The position numbers and the translations under genes were made by a program. A stretch of DNA of 64,000 bases from Heterohyrax brucei. Lineage: Eukaryota > Chordata > Mammalia > Hyracoidea > Procaviidae. The notes under the pieces were generated by a model, which saw only the letters and a program-made list of their open reading frames with translations, did no database searches and was not told the DNA's origin. The first letter of the stretch is position 1. Each line of letters begins with the position of its first letter. The stretch covers positions 93,154,171-93,218,170 of the forward strand of contig CM053144.1 of assembly GCA_028571685.1 (NCBI GenBank). Reading direction: 5' to 3'. This document shows positions 25,356-36,466 of the stretch, in pieces.

Positions 25356-25600
25356 GAAGCCCCGGTGAGTGTAGTAGTTAAATACTACATCTGCTAACCA
25401 AAAGGTTGGAAGTTCAAAACTGCCAGGCATTCCTTGGAAACTCTATAGGGCAGTTCTACTCTGCCCTATAGGGTCACTGTGAGTCAGGGCAGACTTGATG
25501 GCAGTGGTGTTTTTTTGTTTTTGTTTTTTCTTTTTTTTATAAAGTTGCTATGATTTGAAATCAGCTCGACAGCACTGGGTTGGATTTGGGATTTTTTGGA
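25356..25600 (+). mobile_element. AfroSINE with a duplicated tail
   Basis: Full SINE to about 25,515, then T-rich spacer, then a second tail segment (GAAATCAGCTCGACAGCACTG). This may be a second 5'-truncated copy. Confidence 0.8.
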
Positions 25601-26009
25601 CACCATCTGTTGCAAGGAATACAAGGGGGCCACAGGACCTGTGCCAGCAACCCCTTTCTAGATCAATTCTAACTTCCAGTGTCTTGGTTCCATACAGATA
25701 GCTCTCCTCCAAAAATAACCACTCTTCTGATTAATTACTCTACAACTTAATGTTTCAAATTTATTCGATGTAAACAACAGTTTAGATGCACGTTTTCTTA
25801 AAACATTCTCTGAGATCCTGAAAATATTCCCCAGCCACATCTTTATCTCGTTATCTCCCTAGAAGGCAGCTCCTGAGGTGGGGGAGGGGAGAGAGAATGA
25901 CAAAACGGACACTCAGCTAATGTTTCAGGATTAAATGAATGGGTAAGAACAGTGGGGAGGCAGGGCAGAAGGATTACAGAAAGCATCCGACCCAAACAAA
26001 TCCGGAGAC

Positions 26010-26029
26010 GGGGGGGGGGGGGGGGGGGG
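26010..26029 (+). repeat. Run of 20 guanines
   Basis: An uninterrupted G20 tract 70 bp left of a CpG-rich block. Such tracts can form quadruplexes and are prone to assembly and sequencing error. Confidence 0.9.
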
Positions 26030-26099
26030 AGGAACTCAACTGCTCTGAGTGATTGGGGGCAGGGACTAGAAGCTTTCCAGACAAGTCACCCTCTGCTTA

Positions 26100-26460
26100 A
26101 CATTCTCTGATGGCTTTCCTTCGCTTTTAGCCTGCAGGTCCCTGAGCCAAGTTGCCTCTTTCGCCTTCCAGTATCGTCGCGGCCTCTCAGCTCGCCGGAT
26201 TCCTGGAGGTGTCTGCCCGCCGGCGCTCCCCTCCCTCCTTGCCTGGCTCACTGCCGCCAGTCGCTGAGATCCACCCAAGGGTGACCTCCTCAGTACCCTT
26301 CCCCGGCCTCCCTGTCCAGGTCGCGACTCACATTGCAGTCTTCCAAACCCCAGGACGTTCCCGAAGCATTTTACATCTGATTTCACAGGATTCTTAGCTC
26401 TACGTGACTCACTAACCAGACCCAAGTTCCAAAAGATCATGGCCCGCGCGTTTCTAGAGG
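26100..26460. other. CpG-rich unassigned block
   Basis: CpG density rises well above the surroundings (CGCGGCC, CCGGCGCTCC, GGTCGCGACTC). It may be a promoter or the remains of one. The 176-codon minus-strand open frame across it matches no family known to me. A GTGAGT donor-like site on the minus strand lies at about 26,325. KHDC1 would be expected on this side of DPPA5, but no KHDC1 coding exon was found. Confidence 0.35.
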
Positions 26461-26816
26461 CGATTGCTGAGACTGGGAGACTAGTACACTCTTCAGGCGC
26501 GGCTGGGGAGCTCCCTTTACCTGCGTGGCCATGGCTCCCCGGGTTTTGGCAACACAGCCCAGAGGGAAAAAAAGAGTTCTGGCATAGGAGATGCATGCAA
26601 GGTGCTCCGAGGGTCTACACCCGCTGGCACCGCTGGCAATCTCACTTCCCCCATTCCCAGAGTACCAGCCCACCTGACGAATATAACCTTTACTTCAAAA
26701 ATTACATTTACTTTTACGTGAGAAGTCTTGCCAGAGCAGTAAAGAATTAGAATGGGCTTCACTGCAGTGGTTCCCTCCCCACTTCCCACCCCCTTGCCTG
26801 CATGAGCCATGGATTT

Positions 26817-26910
26817 CAATCCTTGGAAAGCCTATGGGGTAGTTCTCCTGTGTCCTATAAGGTCACCATAAGCCAGAATCAACTCGACAGCAATGGGTTT
26901 GGTTTTCTTT
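26817..26910 (+). mobile_element. AfroSINE 3' half
   Basis: CCTTGGAAAGCCTATGGGGTAG through GCAATGGGTTTGGTTTTC; no head. Confidence 0.8.
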
Positions 26911-27019
26911 TACGGTTTGTGGCGAGGTGGTATAGTTGATGAAGCTCCATTTCCTCATCTGCAAAATGAGAATGATTACTGTGAGCTGGAAATGCCAGAG
27001 CCAGGAGAAGTTCCCTGCA

Positions 27020-27177
27020 GCAGAACCCAAAACCCACTGGGGTGGATTCCTGGCGACCTTGGAGGACAGACAAACTGCCCATAGGGTTCCCCAGGAACAG
27101 CTGGAGGATTCCAACTGCCAACCTTTTGGTTAGCAGCCGATAGGTCACGGGAGCTCTTAACTACCGCACCATCACAG
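27020..27177 (-). mobile_element. AfroSINE, diverged
   Basis: CCAACTGCCAACCTTTTGG and head CTACCGCACCATCACAG present. Confidence 0.78.
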
Positions 27178-27202
27178 ATCACGCGAGCACGGGAAAAACA
27201 AA

Positions 27203-27353
27203 ACAAGAACCTTTGCAGTGAAGTCCGTTCCGACTGGTAGCAACCCTAAAGGACAAAGGAAAACAGCCTGGTGTCTTCCAAGGGAGCGCCTGCTGGGTTC
27301 AAACTGCCTATCTTTTGGTTAGCAGCCATATATTTTAACCACTGAGCCACCAG
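27203..27353 (-). mobile_element. AfroSINE
   Basis: TCCGTTCCGACTGGTAGCAACC tail to GAGCCACCAGG head. Confidence 0.82.
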
Positions 27354-27359
27354 GCACGC

Positions 27360-29700
27360 GGTAGGCGCAACATCACTGCGGACTACTATCATCAGGCACA
27401 TTCTGGCCAGAGAATTTCAAAGGATTGGATTTCGTCTGTTAGCCTGTCTGACTTAGGTGTTGCTGTGATACTAGGAGGAACTATGCCACCAGTATTTCAA
27501 ACACCAGCAGGGTCCTCCATGGTGAACAGGTTTCAGTGGAGGTTCCAGACCAAAACAGCAGGAAGGACGTGGTGATCTACTTCTAAAAAGAAACTCTCGT
27601 AAACAATAACCTTGTAGGAACAGTAGTAGGACGCAACATTGTTTTATAGGTAAACAGGGCTTTTCTAGACTATGCGCGCTATTTTTATCTCATTCTCAAA
27701 CCACCGCAACTCTATCGTCCGACCTCAGGATAGCTTCTCCGTATCTCCATTACAATGCAAGCTTGTTTGCATGCTAGTCTTTGCATTTACCCTTGTGGAA
27801 GGTCGAGAGCTTGAAACTCAAAAAGGAAATCACTCCAAGACAACCAGTTTTTAATTTCCCAAGGTATTAATTACTTAAAAACATTTTCTGTACGTTTTCT
27901 TAAAAGTGTTTTTGTTGTTATTTGTTGCTTTGTTAGGGGTTAAAATAGTCCAGAGACTGCACAGAATTCACGGCTTTTTTTTAAGTGTCATTCTTCAAGT
28001 TCCCTATTTTGCTACCTGGATTAATAAAGAGATAAACCTAAAGCTGTTTTCTACATTTGGGAAGTACTGCCCTTAGAACAGAATTTGTAGACATAAAAAG
28101 ACAAGACTGGTTTTTCTGTATTTGATTCACACTGCAGAACTGGAATTTTCAAGACAACCTATTATCATCTCCTATCATTCCTTGCCAACTGCCTCTTTGT
28201 AGTTTGAAGTCTACAGCTGTTAGTCCCTAAAGCACACTTAAGCAAGAAGTACTGAAGAAGGTGAGACGGTTCACCCAACAGATCAGCAAAACCCCAAAAC
28301 TTTGCCAATTAGCTCTGCGGGTAAACGCAGTCTCCTACTTGGCTGCCAGGAGCAAAACTGTTTCAAACCCAGTGGTAAGCAAGTTGTTTAAATCTAGCAA
28401 AATTACATACACTTTTCCTGTTTCAACCAACTGTTCTTTCCCTGGGAATTTAGCCAGCCATACACACTTGCGAATCTTTGACATTCAAGATACTCATTCA
28501 CTACCCCTTTGTAAAATATTGAGATTACCAACACTTCTAAATTTCTTTCAGTAGGAATTAAACAGAATACATAAAAGTAAGGAAGGGGTGGGATAATCGA
28601 CACTTAAAATTGCTTTTATTTACATTAAAAAATCTGGAAGGGCACACAAGATAATAAACCTTATCTGTTGGGGAACAGAAAATGGATGAATGCGAAACAG
28701 AATAAGGTGAAACAGTAAGAGGGAAATGTCTTATCTTCTGTGGATTTTTCATCCATGTAAATATACTTATCTGTCAAATATGTGTACACATTTAAATATT
28801 AAGTAATACATGCTACCTAAAAAATACTGTGTATCTCAAATGTAGCAACAACCAGTATTATTCACCACCTGGCCCACTGTTCTATCTCATTGCAACTGTT
28901 GACGGGCCTCCAAATATATCCTGCTCAATGCCATTCCATTCAAAATGTCCAAAGCCCAGGGGACCACCTTAGGTGACTGGGGTCCACAGTCTCTTCCCCA
29001 GAAACTGACCACCCCCAACAGACCACCTCACCTGACCTGAGCCTGCCCCCCCAATCTCTAAGTCCTGCCCCCAGGCAACCAAGGATTTTCCCATTAAAAA
29101 ACCATAAAACCTTCTCCCTATCTAGGAGAACAAACCTGCAAGACAGATCAAATTTTGTAAATAATTGCAGCCTCTTAACACAGGCAGTTGGGCCAAGTTT
29201 CCCTCCTAAAATGACAAAATAGAAGGAACTTTATTTCTGTTCCGCTCTTCAAAATCAGGGCTCCAACTGTCTTTAAAATCTTCACTTCCTGAGGATGTAG
29301 AAAAGGTAAGACAGACCTGAAGGCATGCCTTTTCCTACAAAATCTTGGACAGCAGCCAAGCTGAATAGCCCAGAACCTTCAGACCAAAGGTACTGGTACA
29401 ATTTTCGAGACTGGAGGGTAAAAATGTCAGGTGGAATACATGTCTTGTTCTTGTTCTCTACTTCCAAGAACTTCAATGAGATGCAAATAGGCCCTTGTCT
29501 TGTCAGTGACCCAAAGTAGTACAGTGTCTAAAAACTTCAGAAAGTCTGCACCTGGCCTGAACAGTCGAGGGGCAGGGAAACAGTGCCCTTTACAAAGGCC
29601 TTCCATGACTCTCCTCGTTGTTTTCAGTGAGAATCTTAGAGGACAGGATTGGAGGATGGAGCAGACATCCAGTGGATTGAAACCCCCAGGCCTGACCAAA
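27360..29700. other. Unassigned intergenic sequence
   Basis: No gene, SINE or LINE recognised. The segment 28,920-29,260 (CCATAAAACCTTCTCCC, ACTTTATTTCTGTTCC) may be an old LTR. Open frames reach only about 97 codons and do not resemble known proteins. Confidence 0.3.
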
Positions 29701-29861
29701 AATCAAAAACCAAACCCAATGCCAGCAAGTCGATTCTGACTCACAGTGACCCTAGAGGACAGAGCAGAACTGCCCCATACAGTTTCCAAGGAGCACCTGG
29801 TGGATTGGAACTGCCGACATTTCAGTTAGCAGATATAGCACTTAACCCCTACACAACCAGG
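29701..29861 (-). mobile_element. AfroSINE
   Basis: Well preserved; GTCGATTCTGACTCACAGTG tail. Confidence 0.86.
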
Positions 29862-30228
29862 CCTGCAGGTGGAAATACAACAGTCAATGCTGACTGACAG
29901 AAGGAGAATCTAGGCTCCAACCCCACTGGTATGTTGACCAGATATTCATGCACTGGGCAAATTTCATTTTCTTTTTATCGTGAATTAAGAACAATTTTAC
30001 AGTCTGTATCATGTTGCCTTGTAACACTCAGAACTTTCACCTCTTTCTAGTCTAGTTGCCTTCCTTCCCACCCGCGTGACAGCATACTTTCCTTTTTGTT
30101 TACAACTTCCTATGACCTTTTGATAAAAGTCTTGTCTTCCTCACCCATCAACTCGGCACCAGCAAAGTGTCCCTCAGACAACCACTGGGCAAATATTTAT
30201 GGAATGTCCATTGTGTGTCAGACAAAAT

Positions 30229-30391
30229 ACCCAAACCCATTGGTATCTAGTCGACTCCAACTCTTGACTCATAGGAACCTGGTAAGACAAAGCAGAACTA
30301 CCCCATGGGATTTTCAAGTAGCAGCTGATGGATTCAAACTGTGACCTTTTGGTTAGCAGTTGAATGCTTAACCACCGCACCATCAAGGCTC
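30229..30391 (-). mobile_element. AfroSINE
   Basis: GTCGACTCCAACTCTTGACTC tail; head reads CCACCGCACCATCAAGG. Confidence 0.83.
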
Positions 30392-30467
30392 TGAGAGCTT
30401 TTTATTTAACCCTCACTACAACCCCACAAAATAGGTGTTATTGTCCCTCTATGTAATCACAGATACA

Positions 30468-30805
30468 GAGCCCTAGTGGCCAAGTTCTCCAGTGCTAACC
30501 CAAAAGGTTGGCGGTTGAAACCTACCAGCCAATGGCAATCTGCTCCCTTAAAGATTAAAAGAAAAAACTGCAGCTGAGTCCATTCTGACTCATCATGACC
30601 TATAAGACAGGGTAGAACTGCCCCCTAGTTTCCAAGGAGTACCTGACAGATTCAAATTGTTTGCTCTTTGGTTAGTAACTGTAGCACTTAACTACTGTGT
30701 CACTGAGGTTTCCCCTTCAAGTTTAAAGACTAGGAAACCCTTTGAGGGATTCTACTCCGTCCTGTAGTATCCCTATCAGTACCAACTTGAGGACACATAA
30801 TAGCA
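30468..30805 (+). mobile_element. AfroSINE (plus) split by another AfroSINE
   Basis: Head at 30,468-30,550, body resuming at about 30,720 (CTACTCCGTCCTGTAG). The insert is a minus-strand copy. TTAAAGA-like words on both sides may be its target duplication. Confidence 0.72.
30561..30713 (-). mobile_element. AfroSINE inserted in another AfroSINE
   Basis: Complete minus-strand copy (GAGTCCATTCTGACTCATC; GTGTCACTGAGGTTTCC). Confidence 0.8.
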
Positions 30806-32640
30806 ACACATTAAAAATAGGAACTGAGACACAGACAATCACATACTCCAGGTTTCACAGCTGGTAACTCAGGATTCAAAACCAGGCAGTAGGGCTCTAT
30901 CTTTAGACACTGTGCTATACAATTATTGGCTTTCATTAAAGAAAAAAATAGTACCCTGCATTGCTGGAGTTTAATCCTATTGGGGGAAGGGTGGGAAATG
31001 GGCAGATGAACACTAGGAAATCAGGTTCATAAATCCCATGGGGGAAAGAAAACATTAAGTAGAGAGCATGAGGGGGAACCTCTCTGGAACACGCAGAGTA
31101 CCCTGAACAGAGGGAGCTGACCACTGAAAATCTGAGAGGAAATAAAAGGCCACAAAGCCCAGAAGTGATAACAACCTTCATGTGTTTTGAGTGGCAGCAA
31201 AGGTATAACTGGCTTGAAAAGAGATCAACGCAGACAGAGTACAGGTTCTACCGGCAAAGGTCGGATTACCCAGGACTTTGATATACGGAAAATTATGGAG
31301 ACTCTCAAGGTCCCTTTGTGAGGAAAGGCAGTATGAATTACATTTTCAAAATTCAGTATGGCTGCTGAACAAAATGAAATGGCAAAGGAGCAGACAAGGC
31401 ACTTCCAGGCAGTCAGTCCAGGCAAGAGATGGGGCTGATTAGGTACAGGTGCCGATGGCTTCTCGGTACCCTGCAGGTCCAACTGATGAGACTGGCCAGT
31501 GTGAATCCTAGTTAGGGCCTGAACCATGAGCCAAAATGGGGGTGGCATTCATCTATCTCCAAGAAGTTGTCTGATGGACATGTTAGATTTACCTTCTGCA
31601 GAAAACAGAACTCAGGTTAGTTTGCTCTCCCATGATTAAGCAATCTCTTCAAGAAAGTTAACACTGATGTTACTGTATTTGAGGTTTAAGTGCCTTACAT
31701 ATATTAACTGCTGAATCTGAGCCTCCCTATTGAGTCAGACGCTGTATCTTCCTCTTAAAAACTGGTAAAACTGAGTTAATGTGCCTAAAACCATAGAGCC
31801 AGAAAGCTGCTTTAAGTGGGATTCATTCTAGGTTGTAAACTACCAAACAGGGACTAATTACCCAATAAGCAAGGTACCTACAGGCTTCCTGTGCTTGCTT
31901 ACTAATCTATAGTGCAGTTTCACCTGTTTTTTCATCACAAAACCCAAGTGAAATTGTGCACTACAGATCAGTAAACAATTAAAGCCCCTGGATTCCTTGC
32001 TGCTGGTTAATCCACCCCGCCAAGTCTCTACTGTGGAATAGAACCCAAGTCCTATTCTGGCTGGTCCTCAGTCATCTCAAATGTGGCCAGTCTGTATCTG
32101 TGGCCATGCCTTCACCTGCCCCCAAACCCACCTTCCTCTGTGGACCTAAAGCAACAGGTCTGTAGAGGTAGTTGAAGATCCCAGAGACCATTTCAATAAG
32201 TCTGTGAGGTTCTCCCTTTTCCATCTACTTAGGGGTGCAAAGTTGGATTTGCATATACTCCAGTGCCTACACAACATTCCACAAGACTGCAGATGCATTA
32301 AACAGGTGAGGATGCAGCTGTCTTCTATTAATAGATTTACAACGATCTCAGCAATGCTACATTTAGTGATAATTATTTTTGTTTTGGCAATTTTTCACCT
32401 TATTAGCCTGTAAGGCTTGGTTTTTGACTCACCCCTAGCTGAGTTCCCCACAATAAAGCTCCCCTAGGTTGGCTGCTTTTTGATTCAGAGCTGCACCTCA
32501 GGGATCCAGCCCTTTTAGCCCCATTTTGAGCTTTACCAAGTGTGCCCTTCGCCCTCCTTTCAGCCCTCAAAGTTTCGGTTACAGGGTCTCACTCAAGGGC
32601 CACGGCCACTTTAGCTATATCTTCCACGTAATCTAAGGCG
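30806..32640. other. Unassigned intergenic sequence downstream of DPPA5
   Basis: No repeat family is recognised with confidence. An LTR-tail-like AATAAAGCTCCCC occurs at about 32,452. Nothing coding is supported. Confidence 0.3.
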
Positions 32641-32677
32641 TTATCTCCAATCCATCAGTCACAATGTCAAAGAATTA

Positions 32678-32683
32678 TTTATT
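32678..32683 (-). terminator. DPPA5 polyadenylation signal AATAAA
   Basis: AATAAA reads on the minus strand about 180 nt beyond the DPPA5 stop codon, which gives a short 3' UTR typical of this gene. No competing canonical signal was noticed between the stop and this site. The cleavage position is inferred. Confidence 0.6.
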
Positions 32684-32864
32684 TAAGCCTTTAATTAGAA
32701 ACCTTGGGAAACGAGTATTCACATCAGGATTCAGAGGCAAAAGCAGAGGCCCCCAAATCATTGGTTTTCTCCAGCTTGTCATGGTGTAGCATAGTTTAAA
32801 CCAAGTCAAACTCACTACAGCTCCAGCCACAAAACACTCTACATCCTTGTCGTAGTCACACTGG

Positions 32865-33736
32865 CTAGGAACTAGCTTCACTGGATCCAAGACCTAGTTC
32901 CAGGGCATTCATGGCTTCCTCAAGTCTCAGCATCCCTGCGCCAGAGAGAGTAACAGTGGTGTAAGCATGAGTGGACAGGGTAAGAGTTCCCACCTTTATC
33001 TTTCAGGGCACCTTTCCAGGGCTTTCATGCAAGATGTTCTGGGCCTAGGATCCTCAAGAACTTGAGATCACCTGGCCATTCCAACATCCGCCGAAAAGCT
33101 GGGCAATGACTGATAGAAATATCAAATAACTCCGCCCGCTAGAGTCAGTCCCAGGACGCCGCCCATGGCAATCACATCCTGGTTGCTCAGAACCAACGTC
33201 CAGCTCTGGGCTCAGAGTCCCAAAGGAGTCTCAGGGACTCCCCTGGTGATTCCTGAGGCACAGGTGGGAAGGGAACGGGAGAGGAGGTCAATGAGAGAGT
33301 GACGCTGTCGCCAACGCCCCTGCCCTAGTCCCACAGCAGCAGCTCGACACCAAGTCTCTCACCCCGCTCCTGTCGCTGGCGGTGCCACTCGGCCAAGGAC
33401 TGGAGCATCCACTTGGCCCGTAACTTGTATATGTAGGAGCCATAGACTACAACCTCGGTGAAGTTCGAGGGTTCTAGAACCTTCAGCTCGAGCATAGTCT
33501 TGCTCACTTTCTCGAAGTACGGGATTCCAGATCCATTGGGGCCTGTTCGGAATGGGCAGAGAGAGATCAACACTCGGTGCCGGGGCGCAGACTCAGCATC
33601 CAGGCCAGGACTGGGGTCACTCACCAAACACAGGTGTCAGCAGTCGCGTCGGGACCTGGAACACCTCGGGATCTTTCAAGTCCCCAGGAGGTTTCAGCCA
33701 CGGTGGGATATCGTCCCGTTTGAGAAGCGATCCCAT
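32865..33736 (-). CDS. DPPA5: DPPA5 (developmental pluripotency-associated 5), three exons
   Basis: Exons on the minus strand are 33736-33625 (112 nt), 33542-33363 (180 nt) and 32935-32865 (71 nt), with introns of 82 and 427 bp. All four splice sites are GT/AG, both introns are phase 1, and the product is 120 residues. Exon 1 reads [13 protein letters not shown]; exon 2 starts in [15 protein letters not shown] and contains [12 protein letters not shown] and [10 protein letters not shown]; exon 3 reads [15 protein letters not shown] and ends GSSEASS. This closely matches eutherian DPPA5 (116 residues in human), with a diverged, slightly longer tail. The family protein carries one atypical KH domain (here about residues 24-95), binds RNA, and marks pluripotent and germ cells. 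The frame is intact, and the multi-exon structure excludes one of the many processed DPPA5 pseudogenes. The start is the only upstream in-frame ATG matching the family N-terminus. Confidence 0.95.
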
Positions 33737-33960
33737 CTTGAGTGCCCCCGAAAACCAGCTCACTCCCGCGAAGGTTAAACCCAACTGCGCCACCCAGCGC
33801 CGCCGCCAGCGCCAAGTCTAACACCTGGGGCCCCGCCCGCGGGTGGCCCCGACCCGGCCCCGCCCCCGACCCGGCCCCGCCCCCGCGCCTCAGTCCGCGG
33901 GTTCAGTCCCAGCATCAGCGTCCAGGCGCAGGTGTCTGCAGGTTTGCAGAGGGTTTCATC
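33737..33960 (-). promoter_or_regulatory. CpG-rich DPPA5 promoter region with repeated GC boxes
   Basis: The sequence immediately upstream of the DPPA5 ATG is the most CpG-dense stretch nearby. Around 33,846-33,885 an 18 bp GC-rich unit (CGACCCGGCCCCGCCCCC) occurs twice in tandem, each copy carrying a CCCCGCCC box that fits Sp1/KLF factors. A CpG-rich promoter fits a gene expressed in germ line and pluripotent cells and silenced by methylation elsewhere, but no transcription start can be read from sequence alone. Confidence 0.6.
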
Positions 33961-34338
33961 TGCTCTGGCATGGTTCTGGCGCGGGAGAATCCCATGGGCT
34001 CAGGAGTGGGTGGAGCAGAGGCGCCGTTGGCTCTTCCGATGGGAACAGCATGTTATGAAACAGAACCCTGAAGAGTGGGAATTCGATTTGAGGCTGCGGG
34101 TACCACGCAGGAACTGTGGGATCTGCTTCTTGCCTCACCTGTTCCGAAGGACGGTTTCTTCCCACTGGACCCAAGGGGGCCCAATCCTGGGCTTTATTTG
34201 GGGGACGACCTCAGCAAGTCCACTATTGAACGAAGGAAATCGAGATTAAGAAATTTGTCTTGCTTCAAGGCACTAATGGAGGTCCTAAAGTACTTCGAGG
34301 TTCGTGTTCCTAGAAGCCCCTGGGTCCAGAGCTTTTGA
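33932..34338 (+). other. Unassigned low-repeat segment divergent from DPPA5
   Basis: This segment, head-to-head with DPPA5 across the CpG-rich block, matches none of the repeat families seen here. It holds two overlapping open frames in different phases (33,932-34,249 and 34,075-34,338; 105 and 87 codons). I recognise no protein family in either. It could be the start of a divergent non-coding transcript, a decayed gene, or unique intergenic DNA. Confidence 0.3.
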
Positions 34339-34339
34339 A

Positions 34340-35240
34340 GTGACCCCAATTTCTAGGCTCACTTGTGCGTGACCTGGACATTTCGGCCCAAACCACTTCT
34401 GGCTCCCCTCTAACTGAACATGGTTTATTCATTTCTGAACATATTGCTTGAAGTGATGCGCTAGATGAAGGTGTGCTTCCAAAGTTTTAAAGGTCTTCAG
34501 ATGGAGTTGAAGCTTTTCCCAACATCATGCCTTGGTCGTAGTTAATGAATAACCCTCACCTGGCTATTGTTACTCTGTGAGGCAGACCACATCACAATCA
34601 ATCAAAAACTTCTTTTACAAGCACCAGTTAATCATTTTGGGAAGTGATTATCTATGGCTGAAACTATCAACTAAAATGTTGTTGACAAACTATGTTTACA
34701 AGGTTTGGAAGCAAATCACACATTATGATTAAAAAGGAAAACAATGTTCCTTTGCAATCATGAGTCAGATCCGACTCCACAGCACTTGGCTTGGCTTGCA
34801 ATAGAGATTTAGAGGACACTATCTTAACTAAGGACCAAACTTACCATCACCAATAAAGGGACAAAGGGACTACTGGTTTGTCCCTTTGTCATGAAAAAAA
34901 AAATTGGAGGGCTCTTGTTTAGCAGAGTAGTGAGACAAACGTTGTACATGATTCAAACAATCCTGAGAACATTTCAGGACAATGAGGGAAATTTTAATAT
35001 GGGCTATATTATGAAACAGTACTTCATTAATGTTCAGAAACTTCTAGAGTATACAATTCTAGTACTTTTTCCAGTATTCTAGAAAGTGCAGTTACACGAG
35101 AGACTGTCCTTGTTCTCAGAAGAAACATGCTGGCCTACACAGGGTGAAGTGTCAAGATACCTGCAACTTAGGATTAGTTCAGCCCTAACCCCCCCCAAAA
35201 GTATTGTATCTATATGTATGTGTATATGTACATACATACC
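34340..35240. other. Unassigned intergenic sequence
   Basis: AT-rich with only a short AfroSINE-tail scrap at about 34,760-34,800 and the hairpin at 34,860. Confidence 0.3.
34860..34890. repeat. Perfect 11 bp inverted repeat, 9 nt loop
   Basis: GACAAAGGGAC at 34860-34870 and GTCCCTTTGTC at 34880-34890 can form a hairpin. The word also occurs near the ORF2/3' UTR end of L1, so this may be a chance junction of repeat scraps. Confidence 0.6.
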
Positions 35241-35244
35241 TAAA

Positions 35245-35374
35245 ACAAACCCACTGACATGAAATTGATTCCGAGTCACAGCAACCCAACAGGACAGAGC
35301 AGAACTGCCCCCATAGTATTTCTGAGGAGTGTCTGGTGGACACTTAGCTCTTAACTACTGTCCAACCTGGCTCT
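35245..35374 (-). mobile_element. AfroSINE with an internal deletion
   Basis: The B-box region is lost between GGTGGACAC and TTAGCTC. Confidence 0.78.
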
Positions 35375-35657
35375 GTATACACATACAGAAGGAGAGAAAA
35401 CAGGGCAAATGCTAACTGAATTCTAACTAAAAAACATATAGAATTCTATTCATTTAACCATTTAGTTTGCCTTTTATTCTTTTTAATGCAAAGACCTTAC
35501 ATGGCAATCCGAATTTATTGAGCTGCTGATACTGTGTTATACAAAATTAGGCCATTTTAATTAAGGCTTTTCTTTTACATGGGGCTACTTCAAAGTAACT
35601 GTAACATTAGGTTGGAGACAGACACATTTTTACACCTAAATGTTAATGCAGATAAAG

Positions 35658-35659
<2 letters not shown>

Positions 35660-35695
<36 letters not shown>
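35660..35695. repeat. (CA)n microsatellite
   Basis: About 18 uninterrupted CA units followed by CTCACTCACTG. Confidence 0.95.
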
Positions 35696-35699
<4 letters not shown>

Positions 35700-35703
35700 T
35701 CAC

Positions 35704-35850
35704 TGCCTGGGGGCCGAATCCAACTCATAGCAACCCCAAAGGATGAAGTAGAACTGCCCTATAGATTTCCAAGGAGTGCCTTGTGGATTCAAACTGCCAA
35801 CCTTTTGGTTAGCAGCCCTATTACTTAACCACTACATCACCAGGGTTTCC
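35704..35850 (-). mobile_element. AfroSINE next to a CA microsatellite
   Basis: Its tail abuts the (CA)n tract, suggesting the microsatellite grew from the SINE's 3' end. Confidence 0.84.
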
Positions 35851-36466
35851 ACATAAAGACACAGGCATATTTAAATAAAACAACAATCGTTAAAAGCAAT
35901 TTAAACTTTGTAACCAATTACACATGATTAAAATTACTTCCTGTTTTCACACCCACAGTGCCCCTCCACCAGTCAATGTCTCGACCAAAGCATTACACAT
36001 GTGAAATGATCACGAACAGGCATATAAACTTGTATATTTGGTATTGCAAATGCATTTAGTCATGAGAAAGCAAGAGATTCACTGAGACAATATCATGCTA
36101 CAGAAACCTGAAAATGATTTACAGAATTGTTAAACCATGAAGAAAAATGATCTTAAAATGTACACTTCTTGTTGTAGACTCCTACTGTACACACAACTAC
36201 AAACATTTGTCCCCATATAAACCAAAAACAAACATAATAAGATTTCAAAAGACTGGATATTTCTTTGTAGATACTAAAAGCAATGTCTTTAATCTAAGAC
36301 GTTATGCAGAAGAGACCATCATATTTTTGAAGATCATTGTTGCCACAAGTTTTTCAAAAATTAAAAAGAAAACTATAGCTATGCTAGTCAAAGTGCTTAT
36401 TTTGTACAATACAATGATAATGACCTTGATTTTTTTTATTACAACATGCTACAGCCATCAAAGAAA

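Noticed and set aside
26066..26596. 176-codon minus-strand open frame
   Set aside because: It lies in CpG-rich sequence, where stop codons are rare by chance. It has no recognisable domain, and the overlapping frames on the other strand are equally open.
33325..33627. Single 100-codon minus-strand open frame as a gene on its own
   Set aside because: It is DPPA5 exon 2 read through into both introns. The true boundaries are the splice sites at 33542 and 33363.
35660..35695. Regularly repeated array as CRISPR
   Set aside because: It is a simple CA microsatellite in a mammalian genome with no spacers.
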